Source of the DNA: Salinibacterium sp. TMP30
Lineage (GTDB): Bacteria > Actinomycetota > Actinomycetes > Actinomycetales > Microbacteriaceae
Assembly: GCF_038397785.1 (NCBI RefSeq)
Contig: NZ_CP151642.1
Location: 620,001-684,000, forward strand
Length of the DNA: 64,000 nucleotides
Direction of reading: 5' to 3'
Part shown: piece after piece, positions 54,818 to 63,087 of the stretch
Layout of the letters: each line of letters opens with the position of its first letter
Numbering within the stretch: position 1 is the stretch's first letter
Notes under the pieces: generated by a model
Told to the model about the DNA's origin: nothing
Database searches by the model: none
Seen by the model: only the letters and a program-made list of their open reading frames with translations
Position numbers and translations under genes: made by a program

Positions 54818-56047
54818 ATGGCGATCCGATCCCGAGTCCGCACCGACCTCAACCGGTCTGCGATTCTTGCCCACCTGGGCGCGCAAGGCCCCGCATCACG
54901 GGCCGACCTCTCGCGCGCGCTTGGCGTTTCTCCGGCGCTCATGACGCAACTAACGCGTGACCTCCTGGCGGATGGATTGCTCGTCGAGCTGGAGAACACG
55001 CCATCGCACGGTGGCAGGCCGGCCCGGCAGCTTGGGCTTGCGGTTAACGCAGGCCGGGCCGTTGGCGTCAAGGTCGTCGCCGACCGTGTTGCCTTTGTCG
55101 AAGTCGGAATCGGTGGCTCAGTACTTCGTTCGGCGAGCGAACCTTATGACGCCTCCGCACCCACGGCAATCACTCAGCTGACTGTTCTTCTGGCCCGGTT
55201 CATCGCCGGCGGTGGCCCTCTCCCGCTGCTCGGCGTCGGTGTCGGTGTGCCCGGAACTGTCGAAGAGCGGGGTGAGGGCGTCGTGGACTCCACGCAGCTC
55301 GGCTGGAACCAGGTGCCTCTTGGCGCGGCGCTTCAGCGCGCCCTCGGACTTCCCGTGCTCATCGAGAATAACGTCAATGCACTCAGTATGGCGGAGCGAC
55401 TCTTCGGCCGTGGTCGCGATCACAGTGATTTTCTCGTAGTGACCATCGGAACTGGAGTTGGAGCTGGAATCGTCGCAGACGGTGTCGTTTTTCGCGGTCA
55501 CGCCGGGGGAGCCGGCGAAATCGGCCATGTGCCGGTAGCCGACGGGCCGACGTGCCAGTGTGGCAACGAGGGATGTCTCGAGGCAGTAATCGGTGAGGGT
55601 GCACTTGTGCGCACGGCCCGCGATCGTGGCATCATCCCGCCAAACGGCAACATTGTTGCGTTGCTCGCAGCTGCGGATCAGGGCGACAAAGATGCGCAGG
55701 TGCTCTATAGCGAAGCCGGGCACTTGCTGGGGAAGGTGCTCGGTGGGGTAGTCAACGTGCTTGACCCTGAGATCGTTATAGTTCTCGGCGAGGGTGTGGC
55801 AGCGTGGGAGCATTGGTCTTTTGGTTTCGAGCCATCGTTTCGCGCTTCGCTCGTTCCATCTAAGCGCGGCGTCGGAGTCGCGGTCGAAAGTTGGCAAGAC
55901 GAAAGCTGGGCACAAGGAGCAGCGGCAATCGTATTGTCAACGCCGTTCGACTTAGAAGGACTTTCTGGCGATCAGGGTCGACTCGTGCGCGAGCGACTCG
56001 TCCAGCAGGCTGCGCCACCGCTCGAGCTTCGGGAGCCGCAATTATGA
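54818..56047 (+). CDS. ROK family transcriptional regulator
   Basis: 409 residues: N-terminal winged helix (ILAHLGAQGPASRADLSRALGVSPALMTQLTRDLL, residues 16-50) and a ROK sugar-kinase-like domain with VTIGTGVGAGIVADG, the conserved EIGHVPV and the zinc site CQCGNEGCLEAVIG. First gene of an operon for alpha-glucoside uptake, linked to the first permease by ATGA. Probably represses the operon through the TTTAGTACTAAA palindrome and is released by a sugar. Confidence 0.87.
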   Translation: MAIRSRVRTDLNRSAILAHLGAQGPASRADLSRALGVSPALMTQLTRDLLADGLLVELENTPSHGGRPARQLGLAVNAGRAVGVKVVADRVAFVEVGIGGSVLRSASEPYDASAPTAITQLTVLLARFIAGGGPLPLLGVGVGVPGTVEERGEGVVDSTQLGWNQVPLGAALQRALGLPVLIENNVNALSMAERLFGRGRDHSDFLVVTIGTGVGAGIVADGVVFRGHAGGAGEIGHVPVADGPTCQCGNEGCLEAVIGEGALVRTARDRGIIPPNGNIVALLAAADQGDKDAQVLYSEAGHLLGKVLGGVVNVLDPEIVIVLGEGVAAWEHWSFGFEPSFRASLVPSKRGVGVAVESWQDESWAQGAAAIVLSTPFDLEGLSGDQGRLVRERLVQQAAPPLELREPQL

Positions 56048-57003
56048 GCGTCTCCTACGTCACGATTCCAGTGCCCGAGGGGGAGACATCCCCCATCAAG
56101 CCGCCCCGCCGCCGCCGCAACGCGACACCACGCGTGCGTGCTACTTATGCGCTCACGGTGCTTGCCTTCTTGCTGCCGAGCGCAATCCCCATCGTGCTTT
56201 TCGTGCTTGGCCCCATGGTTGCCGCGGCGTGGGTGAGTCTCCATCAGTGGAACCTGCTCTCACCGATGACTTTTGTCGGCTTCGATAACTATGCGAAACT
56301 TCTCGCGGATCCGCGCACTGCTGATGTATTTCTGCACACGGGCTACTATATTCTCGGGTATCTGCCTCTCGTTTATATAGGTGGACTCGCCTTGGCGATG
56401 GCACTCAACACCGCGCTCAAAGGACGCTCGCTCTTGCGCGGCGTTTACTTTCTTCCGGTTGTCACCAGCTGGATCGTTGTCGCTCTAGTGTGGCGCTGGC
56501 TGCTCAACCCAAGCAATGGGATCGTCAACACCGTTCTTGGCTTTTTCGGAATCGACGGCCCCGGGTGGTGGACCGATCCAGCATGGGCGATGCCCTCGAT
56601 CATCCTTGCTTCGTCGTGGAAAGATCTTGGCTTCGTGATGGTGATTCTGCTGGCCGGGCTGCAAGCGATCAACACCGACTACTACGACGCAGCAAAAGTC
56701 GACGGTGCGGGATGGTGGCGACGGCTGTTCAGCGTCACTTTGCCGCTACTCAGTCCGAGCACCTTCTTTGTCATCGTCATTTCACTCATCAACGGTTTCC
56801 AGGTCTTCGATCAGGTTTACGCAATGACCGGTGGTGGACCGAACGGCGCAAGCCAAGTTGTGGTGCAACAGATATATGACCTGACCTTCCGTTACCAGAG
56901 GGCAGGTGAGGCGTCGGCTCTCTCTTGGATGCTCTTCATGGTGATACTCGCTATCACACTCATTCAGGTGCGTGGCCAGAAGAAATGGGTCACCTATGGA
57001 TAA
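56044..57003 (+). CDS. Sugar ABC transporter permease, MalF-like
   Basis: 319 residues, six membrane segments after a basic N-terminal tail (KPPRRRRNATPRVR). The permease EAA loop reads YYDAAKVDGAGWWRRLFSVTLPLLSP, and the C-terminus has VFDQVYAMTGGGPNGAS, both typical of CUT1 sugar permeases. Start ATG 56044 overlaps the ROK stop; the earlier in-frame start at 55891 lies in the regulator gene. Works with the next permease and a binding lipoprotein; no ATPase gene is in the operon, so a shared MsmK-type ATPase elsewhere is expected. Confidence 0.89.
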   Translation: MSVSYVTIPVPEGETSPIKPPRRRRNATPRVRATYALTVLAFLLPSAIPIVLFVLGPMVAAAWVSLHQWNLLSPMTFVGFDNYAKLLADPRTADVFLHTGYYILGYLPLVYIGGLALAMALNTALKGRSLLRGVYFLPVVTSWIVVALVWRWLLNPSNGIVNTVLGFFGIDGPGWWTDPAWAMPSIILASSWKDLGFVMVILLAGLQAINTDYYDAAKVDGAGWWRRLFSVTLPLLSPSTFFVIVISLINGFQVFDQVYAMTGGGPNGASQVVVQQIYDLTFRYQRAGEASALSWMLFMVILAITLIQVRGQKKWVTYG

Positions 57004-57832
57004 CCGCAGGTTGAGTCGGCGTGGCCTGATCGCTGCCATTGTGTTGCACGTTGTAATCATCCTCGGCGCGATCATTATGTTCTTTCCGTTTTTTTGGACG
57101 ATCATCACTTCGATAAGCCCAGGAGCCGGCCTCGGTGTTACACCGAAACTCGTGCCAGAAAACCCGTCACTCGGAGCCTATGAGCGATTGTTTAGTGAGC
57201 AGCCGTTCGGCCGGATCATTCTCAACAGTCTTGGTCTTGCGCTCGTCACAACAGTCGTCCAGCTATTCACGAGTGCTACTGCGGCTTATGCTTTCAGCCG
57301 TTTGCCCTTCCGCGGGCAGTCAGCGATATTCGCGATCTATCTCACGACCATGATGGTCCCCCTGCAAGTGTTGATCGTGCCGCTATTCGTAGAACTGAAA
57401 ACTTTCGGGCTGCTCAATACTTATCTGGGCGCGTTATTGCCGACATTCGCCAGCATCTTTGGGATTTTCTTGTTAAGGCAAGCCATCAACCAGGTGCCTC
57501 GTGAGCTTGACGAAGCCGCGACACTGGACGGCGCAGGCCATTTCCAAACCTTCGGCCGCATTATCCTGCCGAATATTCGACCCGCCCTCGCAACCCTTAC
57601 GGTATTCGCTTTCATGAGCAGCTGGAACAGCTTTCTCTGGCCCCTCGTCGTGCTGCGTAAGCCCGAACTGCAAACGTTGCCCATCGCTTTGGCTGGCCTA
57701 CAGGGTCAGTACACCACTGAGTGGGACATCATCATGGCCGGCTCTGTCGTTAGCGTGCTCCCCATGCTGGCCCTTTATATCTTCGCCCAGAAGTACGTCA
57801 TTCAGGGCGTAGCAAGTTCGGGGATCAAATAA
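56996..57832 (+). CDS. Sugar ABC transporter permease, MalG-like
   Basis: 278 residues with six membrane segments. EAA loop ELDEAATLDGAGHFQTFGRIILPNIRPA, preceded by FGIFLLRQAINQVP, as in CUT1 MalG-type partners. ATG 56996 overlaps the MalF-like stop by 8 bp, so the two are coupled. Confidence 0.9.
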   Translation: MDNRRLSRRGLIAAIVLHVVIILGAIIMFFPFFWTIITSISPGAGLGVTPKLVPENPSLGAYERLFSEQPFGRIILNSLGLALVTTVVQLFTSATAAYAFSRLPFRGQSAIFAIYLTTMMVPLQVLIVPLFVELKTFGLLNTYLGALLPTFASIFGIFLLRQAINQVPRELDEAATLDGAGHFQTFGRIILPNIRPALATLTVFAFMSSWNSFLWPLVVLRKPELQTLPIALAGLQGQYTTEWDIIMAGSVVSVLPMLALYIFAQKYVIQGVASSGIK

Positions 57833-57885
57833 TCCACGAGCCCACAGCACGATCATTTTCGAATATCAAAGGAGATAGCATTCAC

Positions 57886-59130
57886 ATGAACCGTTCACCG
57901 CTAGCAATAGCCGCGATTGCGGGCGCTACGGCGCTTGTACTCTCTGGCTGCGCCCAGACGCCGGCTGAAGACTCGGGCCCTGTCACGATTACCTACACAA
58001 ACTTCATCTCTAATGACGGAAATGAAGAGAACCTGCAGGCGATCGTCGACGCCTTCGAGGCAGAGAATCCGGAAATCACCGTCGACGTAACCACACTCCC
58101 CTATGGCGATTATGGGACTGCATTGCAGACCGATCTTGCTGCGGGGACAGTATCTGACGTCTTCGACATAGAGTTTTCCAACTACGCCTCCTACCAGGCC
58201 AACGGCGTTCTCGCACAGATCGAGGTGACGGACCCCGAGTCCTACCGTCAGAGCTTGCTTGAGGCATACTCGACTGACGGAATGAGCTACGCGCTTCCCA
58301 GCTCGTTCTCTGACGTCGTGCTTTACTACAACGCTGATCTATTCGACGCTGCCGGTCTCGACTACCCGACAAACGACTGGACCTGGGCCGACGAACAGGC
58401 CGCCGCTGAGGCACTCACCGATCAGGCAGCTGGCCAGTGGGGAGACCACCAGCCGGTGAGCTTCTACGAATATTACAAAGTACTCGCCCAGAACGGCGGG
58501 GAATTCCTCAACGCTGATAAGACCGCGGTCGCTTTCAACAGCCCCGAGGGCATCGAGGCTGCAGAATGGCTCGTCAACAAGAGCGGCACGGTTATGCCGA
58601 CGATCGAGGACGGCCAAGGAACTGCCGACTTCGACACTAATTTGTTCAAAGAAGGCAAACTGGGGATGCTCCACTCGGGAATCTGGATCTTTGGCGCACT
58701 CACCGACGTTCCCTTTACTTGGGACATCGCCGTTGAGCCGGGTAACACTCAGCAGGCCAGCGCTGTGTTCTCGAACGCCATTGGTGTTTCGGCCACGTCA
58801 GAGCACATCGCTGCGGCTTCGAAGTGGGCTGAGTACATGACTTCCTCAGACGTTATGGTGCAGACGCGGCTCGATGCTGGCTGGGAACTGCCACCGATCT
58901 CTGATGAAGCACAACTCGCTACCTACCTCGACAAGGGTGCACCCGCCAACCGCCAGGCAGTCTTTGACTCACTCGACGGAATCGCATTACCCCCCGTTGT
59001 GACAGTGGGCCAGTCCGAGATGCAAGACATCATGGGTGAAGAACTCGTTGAAGCGCAGGCCGGACGCAAAACCGTTGAGGAAGCTCTGGCTTCAGCCGAA
59101 GAGCGCATCAACGCGGTTCTTGCTGGCTAG
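57886..59130 (+). CDS. Sugar ABC transporter substrate-binding lipoprotein
   Basis: 414 residues with a lipoprotein signal peptide and lipobox LSGC (Cys22). Mature part is a class 1 extracellular solute-binding protein (VDAFEAENPEITVDVTTLPYGDY at the N-lobe; YEYYKVLAQNGGEFLNADKT and WIFGALTDVPFTWDIAVEP in the hinge and C-lobe). Several Trp and acidic residues are consistent with oligosaccharide binding. Delivers the substrate to the two permeases. Confidence 0.9.
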   Translation: MNRSPLAIAAIAGATALVLSGCAQTPAEDSGPVTITYTNFISNDGNEENLQAIVDAFEAENPEITVDVTTLPYGDYGTALQTDLAAGTVSDVFDIEFSNYASYQANGVLAQIEVTDPESYRQSLLEAYSTDGMSYALPSSFSDVVLYYNADLFDAAGLDYPTNDWTWADEQAAAEALTDQAAGQWGDHQPVSFYEYYKVLAQNGGEFLNADKTAVAFNSPEGIEAAEWLVNKSGTVMPTIEDGQGTADFDTNLFKEGKLGMLHSGIWIFGALTDVPFTWDIAVEPGNTQQASAVFSNAIGVSATSEHIAAASKWAEYMTSSDVMVQTRLDAGWELPPISDEAQLATYLDKGAPANRQAVFDSLDGIALPPVVTVGQSEMQDIMGEELVEAQAGRKTVEEALASAEERINAVLAG

Positions 59131-59245
59131 GCAGCAACTACCATCCGGCCATAGGCCGGGCGTGCACCGCGGCGAGTCAAGCGCCGCGGTGCACACTACC
59201 TAGTTTTCCACTAATCGGCATTCTTTCCATAATGAGGAGCCCAGT

Positions 59246-60367
59246 ATGTCCATGCCTGTTGCGCCGAGCCCTGCAGATCTGGCGACCCGCGGTGTCGCAC
59301 TTATTTCTCAGCTGCAGGATGAGAGCGGCGCCTATCCTGCGAGCCCTACCTTCTCGGCATATCAGGGGTATTGCTGGTTCCGTGATGGTGCATTCATCGC
59401 AGACGGGATGTCTGCCGCAGGAGAGGTCGACTCCGCGAGTGCTTTCTTTGACTGGTGCGCGCGCATTCTGGAGAAGCGCGAAGAGCAGATAGCGCGGATT
59501 GTTGAAGCGGCGGGGGAGGGCACACCCGTATCCGATGCAGAAATGCTTCCCACTCGTTTTACCTTCGCAGGAGAAGAGGGTAACGACGCTTGGTGGGATT
59601 TTCAGCTTGATGGTTACGGCACTTGGTTATGGGCGGTCGTCGCCCACGCTGAGCGTCACAATCTCTCGCTCGAACCATGGAAGCGTGCCATGGAATTGAC
59701 GAGCGCCTACCTTATAGCCTCTTGGCGCCGGCCATGCTTCGACTGGTGGGAAGAGAGCATAAGTGAAGTTCACGGCTCAACGCTGGGCTGTATCGCAGGC
59801 GGACTCATCGCCGTTGTCGAGGCCGGTGTGTTAATTGATGACGAGCCGGCGATCCAAGCTGTTTCGGATATTAGGGAACTCCTTCTCGACCGCGGGCTGA
59901 CTGACGGCCATCTCGCCAAGTGGCTCGGCTCTAAAGAAGTCGACGGTAGTCTCTCTTCTGTCATCTACCCACTCGGAGTGTTCCCTGCTTCCAGCGAGGT
60001 GGGCAAGGCAACGATCTCGGCGATCGAATCACAACTCACCTTTGGCAACGGTGTGCACCGCTATCTTGACGACACCTTCTTCGGGGGCGGCCAATGGCCC
60101 TTACTGAGCTGCATGCTCGGCCTCGCGCATTCGAGCGCCGGCAATAAAGAGCGAGCTCGGGAATTGCTCGAATGGGCAGCATCAACCGTGACTGCGAACG
60201 GCGACATGCCAGAGCAAGTCACCGAGCACCTGCTCGACCCTTCGATGACCCAAGAGTGGATAGACCGGTGGGGAACTGCAGCGACACCGCTGCTCTGGTC
60301 CCACGCGATGTTTATCCGCCTCGCCGTCGAACTCGGTATCCTCAACCCTGCAAAGGAAAGCAAGTGA
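59246..60367 (+). CDS. GH15-like alpha-glucohydrolase (cytoplasmic)
   Basis: 373 residues, no signal peptide. GH15 features: YCWFRDGAFIADGM near residues 43-56, WDFQLDGYGTWLWAV, the general acid in DWWEESISEVHGSTLG (near residue 171), and NGDMPEQVTE (near residue 322) carrying the expected general base. It is shorter than secreted glucoamylases (450-650 residues) because the N-terminal beta-sandwich is absent. With the transporter and GH31 gene it probably hydrolyses imported isomalto- or malto-oligosaccharides; isomaltose-type specificity is a guess. GAGGAG precedes ATG 59246. Confidence 0.8.
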   Translation: MSMPVAPSPADLATRGVALISQLQDESGAYPASPTFSAYQGYCWFRDGAFIADGMSAAGEVDSASAFFDWCARILEKREEQIARIVEAAGEGTPVSDAEMLPTRFTFAGEEGNDAWWDFQLDGYGTWLWAVVAHAERHNLSLEPWKRAMELTSAYLIASWRRPCFDWWEESISEVHGSTLGCIAGGLIAVVEAGVLIDDEPAIQAVSDIRELLLDRGLTDGHLAKWLGSKEVDGSLSSVIYPLGVFPASSEVGKATISAIESQLTFGNGVHRYLDDTFFGGGQWPLLSCMLGLAHSSAGNKERARELLEWAASTVTANGDMPEQVTEHLLDPSMTQEWIDRWGTAATPLLWSHAMFIRLAVELGILNPAKESK

Positions 60368-62538
60368 TTCGTCACCGCCCCTTCGGCTCCGGCCATCCCT
60401 ATTCCGTCGACACCGAACAGCGCTGGCCGGTCGACCCGATAGCGGGAGAGTCTCTCACGCTCGGTGTACGTACCTCTGGTGCCATCGACGCCGTGACGCT
60501 CGAACTCGTCCGAGCGCAAGGTGGCTTTGTTGAAATACCACTTGATCGTGTCGTTCGTTCTTCGCGGGGGCAGAGTCAAGACGGCGGACACCTCGCTTCC
60601 GCTCAGGCCCGTCTCGCTCGAAGCGAGGGTGGCTGGCAAACCAAGCTTGAGGGGCTGAACCCCCACGAGCAGTGCCGATACCGTTTCACGACCGGTGCAG
60701 AGAGAACGCGGTGGTTTGATTTTCGGGTGAGCGCGTGGCGCGACGCTGCGGACGTCGACGGCGCTCGGATCGTGCCAGGCACGACGACCGTTCTCGACAA
60801 TGGCGAAAGCATTCAACGGGTTCGATTTGCCATTCGCCTCGCCCCCGGCGAGCACGTCGCCGGGTTTGGCGAGCGATTCGATGCAATCGACCACCGAGGC
60901 TCCAGCCTTGACTCTGTTGTGTTCGAACAGTACAAAAGCCAAGGAGCAGAGCGTAAAACATATCTGCCGATGCCTTTTGCCCACGTGGTGGGCGGTGATG
61001 GTTGGGGATTCCACGTGCGCACGAGCCGTCGCGTGTGGTTCGATATCGGCGAAAGCGAGCCGTCGCTACTTTGGGTCGAAGCCGAAGGCTCTACCATCGA
61101 CGTGGCCTTCTACGATGGCAGCCCGACCGAAGTACTCAACGCCTTCCTCGCTGAGGTAGGACGCCCTGAAGAGCTGCCTTCGTGGGTGTTCCGGCTATGG
61201 GCGAGCGGCAACGAATGGAACACGCAAGCTGAGGTTATGCGACAAATGGATGCGCATCGTGAGCACCAGATTCCTGTCGGCAACTTGGTCATCGAAGCAT
61301 GGAGCGACGAATCGACTTTCACTGCTTGGCGCGGTGCCCAATACGAGATTGCGGATCGACCGCACACGTTGAACGACTTTACATTTCCTGCCGACGGGCC
61401 GTGGCCCAGTCCAAAAAATATGATCAATGAGTTGCACTCGCGAAAAACTAAGGTTCATCTGTGGCAGATTCCGCTGCTCAAGATGCGCCCGCATCCGCAG
61501 GGGCAACTTGCGGTCGATGCCGAAGCAGCGAAGCGCGAAGGTGTGCTCGTGCAAGAGGTAGCCTCCGATGGATCGCTCCGGCCCTACCGCAATCGCGGCT
61601 GGTGGTTTCCACTCGGTCTGATGCCAGACTTGACTGACGAGCGAGCCGCGCACTGGTGGACCGAGCGTCGCCGCTATTTGGTTGATGAGCTGGGTGTTGA
61701 CGGCTTCAAAACAGACGGTGGCGAACACGCGTGGGGGCGCGACGTGCGCTACCTCGACGGTCGCCACGGCGATGAGGTTAATGGTCTATTCCCAGTGAGC
61801 TATGCAAAGGCATACGGTGATCTGCTCCGCCGTTGTGGCAAGGCTCCCGTGACATTCAGCCGCGCAGGCTTCACCGGTAGCCAATCACATGGTGCGTTTT
61901 GGGCCGGCGACGAAAACTCCACTTGGGATTCGTTTCGGTGGTCAATGTTCGCCGGGCTCTCTGCTTGCTCGAGCGGCATCCTTTATTGGGGCTGGGACCT
62001 GGCAGGTTTCTCGGGCGACGTACCGACCGCCGAGCTCTATTTGCGTTCAATCGCGGCGGCTGCGTTCGTGCCGATTATGCAGTACCACTCCGAATTCAAC
62101 CACCACAAAAAGCCCTCCAACGACCGCACGCCGTGGAATATCGCTGAACGCACTGGGGAGCAGGCTGTGGTGCCGATCAGCCGCAAATTTGTCGAACTGC
62201 GAGAACGCCTCGTTCCTTACCTCGCCGAGCAGTCGGCTGCGGCGATTGCGCGGGGTGGCTCGCTCATGCGGCCTTTGTTCTTTGACTTTGCCGATGATGA
62301 GCGTGTGTGGGAGTTTCCCCTGCAGTGGATGCTGGGTGACGAGATCCTAGTAGCACCCGTACTGGAGCCGGGTGCCGATGAGTGGGCTACCTACCTCCCT
62401 GCGGGGGACTGGGTCGATGCGTTCACGGGGGAGCACCAAAATGGCGGCCGAGTGATTCAACGCCTGACACCACTCGATGAGCTGCCGGTGTACGTGCGTT
62501 CCCGCGCTTGGGACTCGCTGCGAGATATCTTCGCCTGA
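60364..62538 (+). CDS. GH31 alpha-glucosidase-type enzyme
   Basis: 724 residues from GTG 60364, which overlaps the GH15 stop (GTGA). GH31 landmarks: N-terminal beta-sandwich with GFGERFDAIDHRG, catalytic nucleophile in VDGFKTDGGEHAWGR (Asp near 451), acid/base in FWAGDENSTWDSFRW (Asp near 516), and WGWDLAGFSG. The DGGE after the nucleophile departs from the common DFGE. No signal peptide, so cytoplasmic. Together with GH15 it would finish degradation of an alpha-glucoside or related oligosaccharide (alpha-glucose or alpha-xylose linkages). Confidence 0.86.
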   Translation: MIRHRPFGSGHPYSVDTEQRWPVDPIAGESLTLGVRTSGAIDAVTLELVRAQGGFVEIPLDRVVRSSRGQSQDGGHLASAQARLARSEGGWQTKLEGLNPHEQCRYRFTTGAERTRWFDFRVSAWRDAADVDGARIVPGTTTVLDNGESIQRVRFAIRLAPGEHVAGFGERFDAIDHRGSSLDSVVFEQYKSQGAERKTYLPMPFAHVVGGDGWGFHVRTSRRVWFDIGESEPSLLWVEAEGSTIDVAFYDGSPTEVLNAFLAEVGRPEELPSWVFRLWASGNEWNTQAEVMRQMDAHREHQIPVGNLVIEAWSDESTFTAWRGAQYEIADRPHTLNDFTFPADGPWPSPKNMINELHSRKTKVHLWQIPLLKMRPHPQGQLAVDAEAAKREGVLVQEVASDGSLRPYRNRGWWFPLGLMPDLTDERAAHWWTERRRYLVDELGVDGFKTDGGEHAWGRDVRYLDGRHGDEVNGLFPVSYAKAYGDLLRRCGKAPVTFSRAGFTGSQSHGAFWAGDENSTWDSFRWSMFAGLSACSSGILYWGWDLAGFSGDVPTAELYLRSIAAAAFVPIMQYHSEFNHHKKPSNDRTPWNIAERTGEQAVVPISRKFVELRERLVPYLAEQSAAAIARGGSLMRPLFFDFADDERVWEFPLQWMLGDEILVAPVLEPGADEWATYLPAGDWVDAFTGEHQNGGRVIQRLTPLDELPVYVRSRAWDSLRDIFA

Positions 62539-62660
62539 TACATCACCGCATGATCATTGTTGCTTCATTAGACTTTCCGTGACTTTACGAGGGCTCGCGT
62601 CGCGGCAGCTGGTAGGTGCCGTGACATGCGCAGCAGGATCGGCTTGTGTGTAGCAGAACT

Positions 62661-62679
62661 GTGTCCTGTCTCAGGACAC
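62661..62679. repeat. Perfect inverted repeat GTGTCCTG-TCT-CAGGACAC
   Basis: 8-bp perfect arms with a 3-nt centre in the 549-bp interval 62539-63087. It resembles the TGTCCTG...CAGGACA ends common in IS3/IS481-type elements, but no transposase reading frame adjoins it. It could alternatively be an operator. Confidence 0.5.
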
Positions 62680-62716
62680 GGGAAACCGTTGAGCCCCGAG
62701 TGGGCGGGAGAGAGAT

Positions 62717-63075
62717 GAGGGCGAGATCAACTCGACCATGTCAGCCTTCTTCTCGGCATTTGCTTCTCCTCATGAGAAAGCGGTCGACCTCACAGAACTG
62801 CGCAGCCTATTCGTTCCGGACGCCATCATCCTCGCGATGGCAGATGGCGTCACCAAACAGTACGACCTCGAGAGCTTCATAGAACCACGTCAGGCGCACT
62901 AGACGGCCGGTCTGCAGCTGGTTGGGGACGAAAGGGATGTCAACTCGTGCGCACGCCCGCTGGATGGCGCATCAGCGCAATTTTCTGGCAAGACGGTGCG
63001 GTGGATGAGGCTCGAAGGGTGATGTCGGCGGGGAGGGGCGGGCAACCACCCTCAGGGTCCCGCCGTCGTGCATAG
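62717..63075 (+). pseudogene. NTF2/SnoaL-like (DUF4440-type) gene remnant
   Basis: In frame from about 62717, with a possible ATG at 62738, the sequence reads MSAFFSAFASPHEKAVDLTE, then LRSLFVPDAIILAMADG and YDLESFIEPRQAH, the N-terminal half of an NTF2-like protein, and stops at TAG 62900-62902. The family's C-terminal strand reappears in another frame at 62941-63000 as QLVRTPAGWRISAIFWQD. The middle (about 50-60 residues) is missing. A stop plus deletion or frameshift make this a decayed gene. It lies between the GH31 and M24 genes. Confidence 0.62.
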
Positions 63076-63087
63076 TATTGTGACGCT

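Noticed and set aside
54417-54818. 133-codon minus-strand open frame in the gap before the ROK operon
   Set aside because: It would start with TTG inside the divergent promoter, has no recognisable motif and no ribosome binding site.
62646-62882. 78-codon plus-strand open frame before the M24 gene
   Set aside because: Out-of-frame shadow of the NTF2-like remnant, which reads sensibly in another frame.
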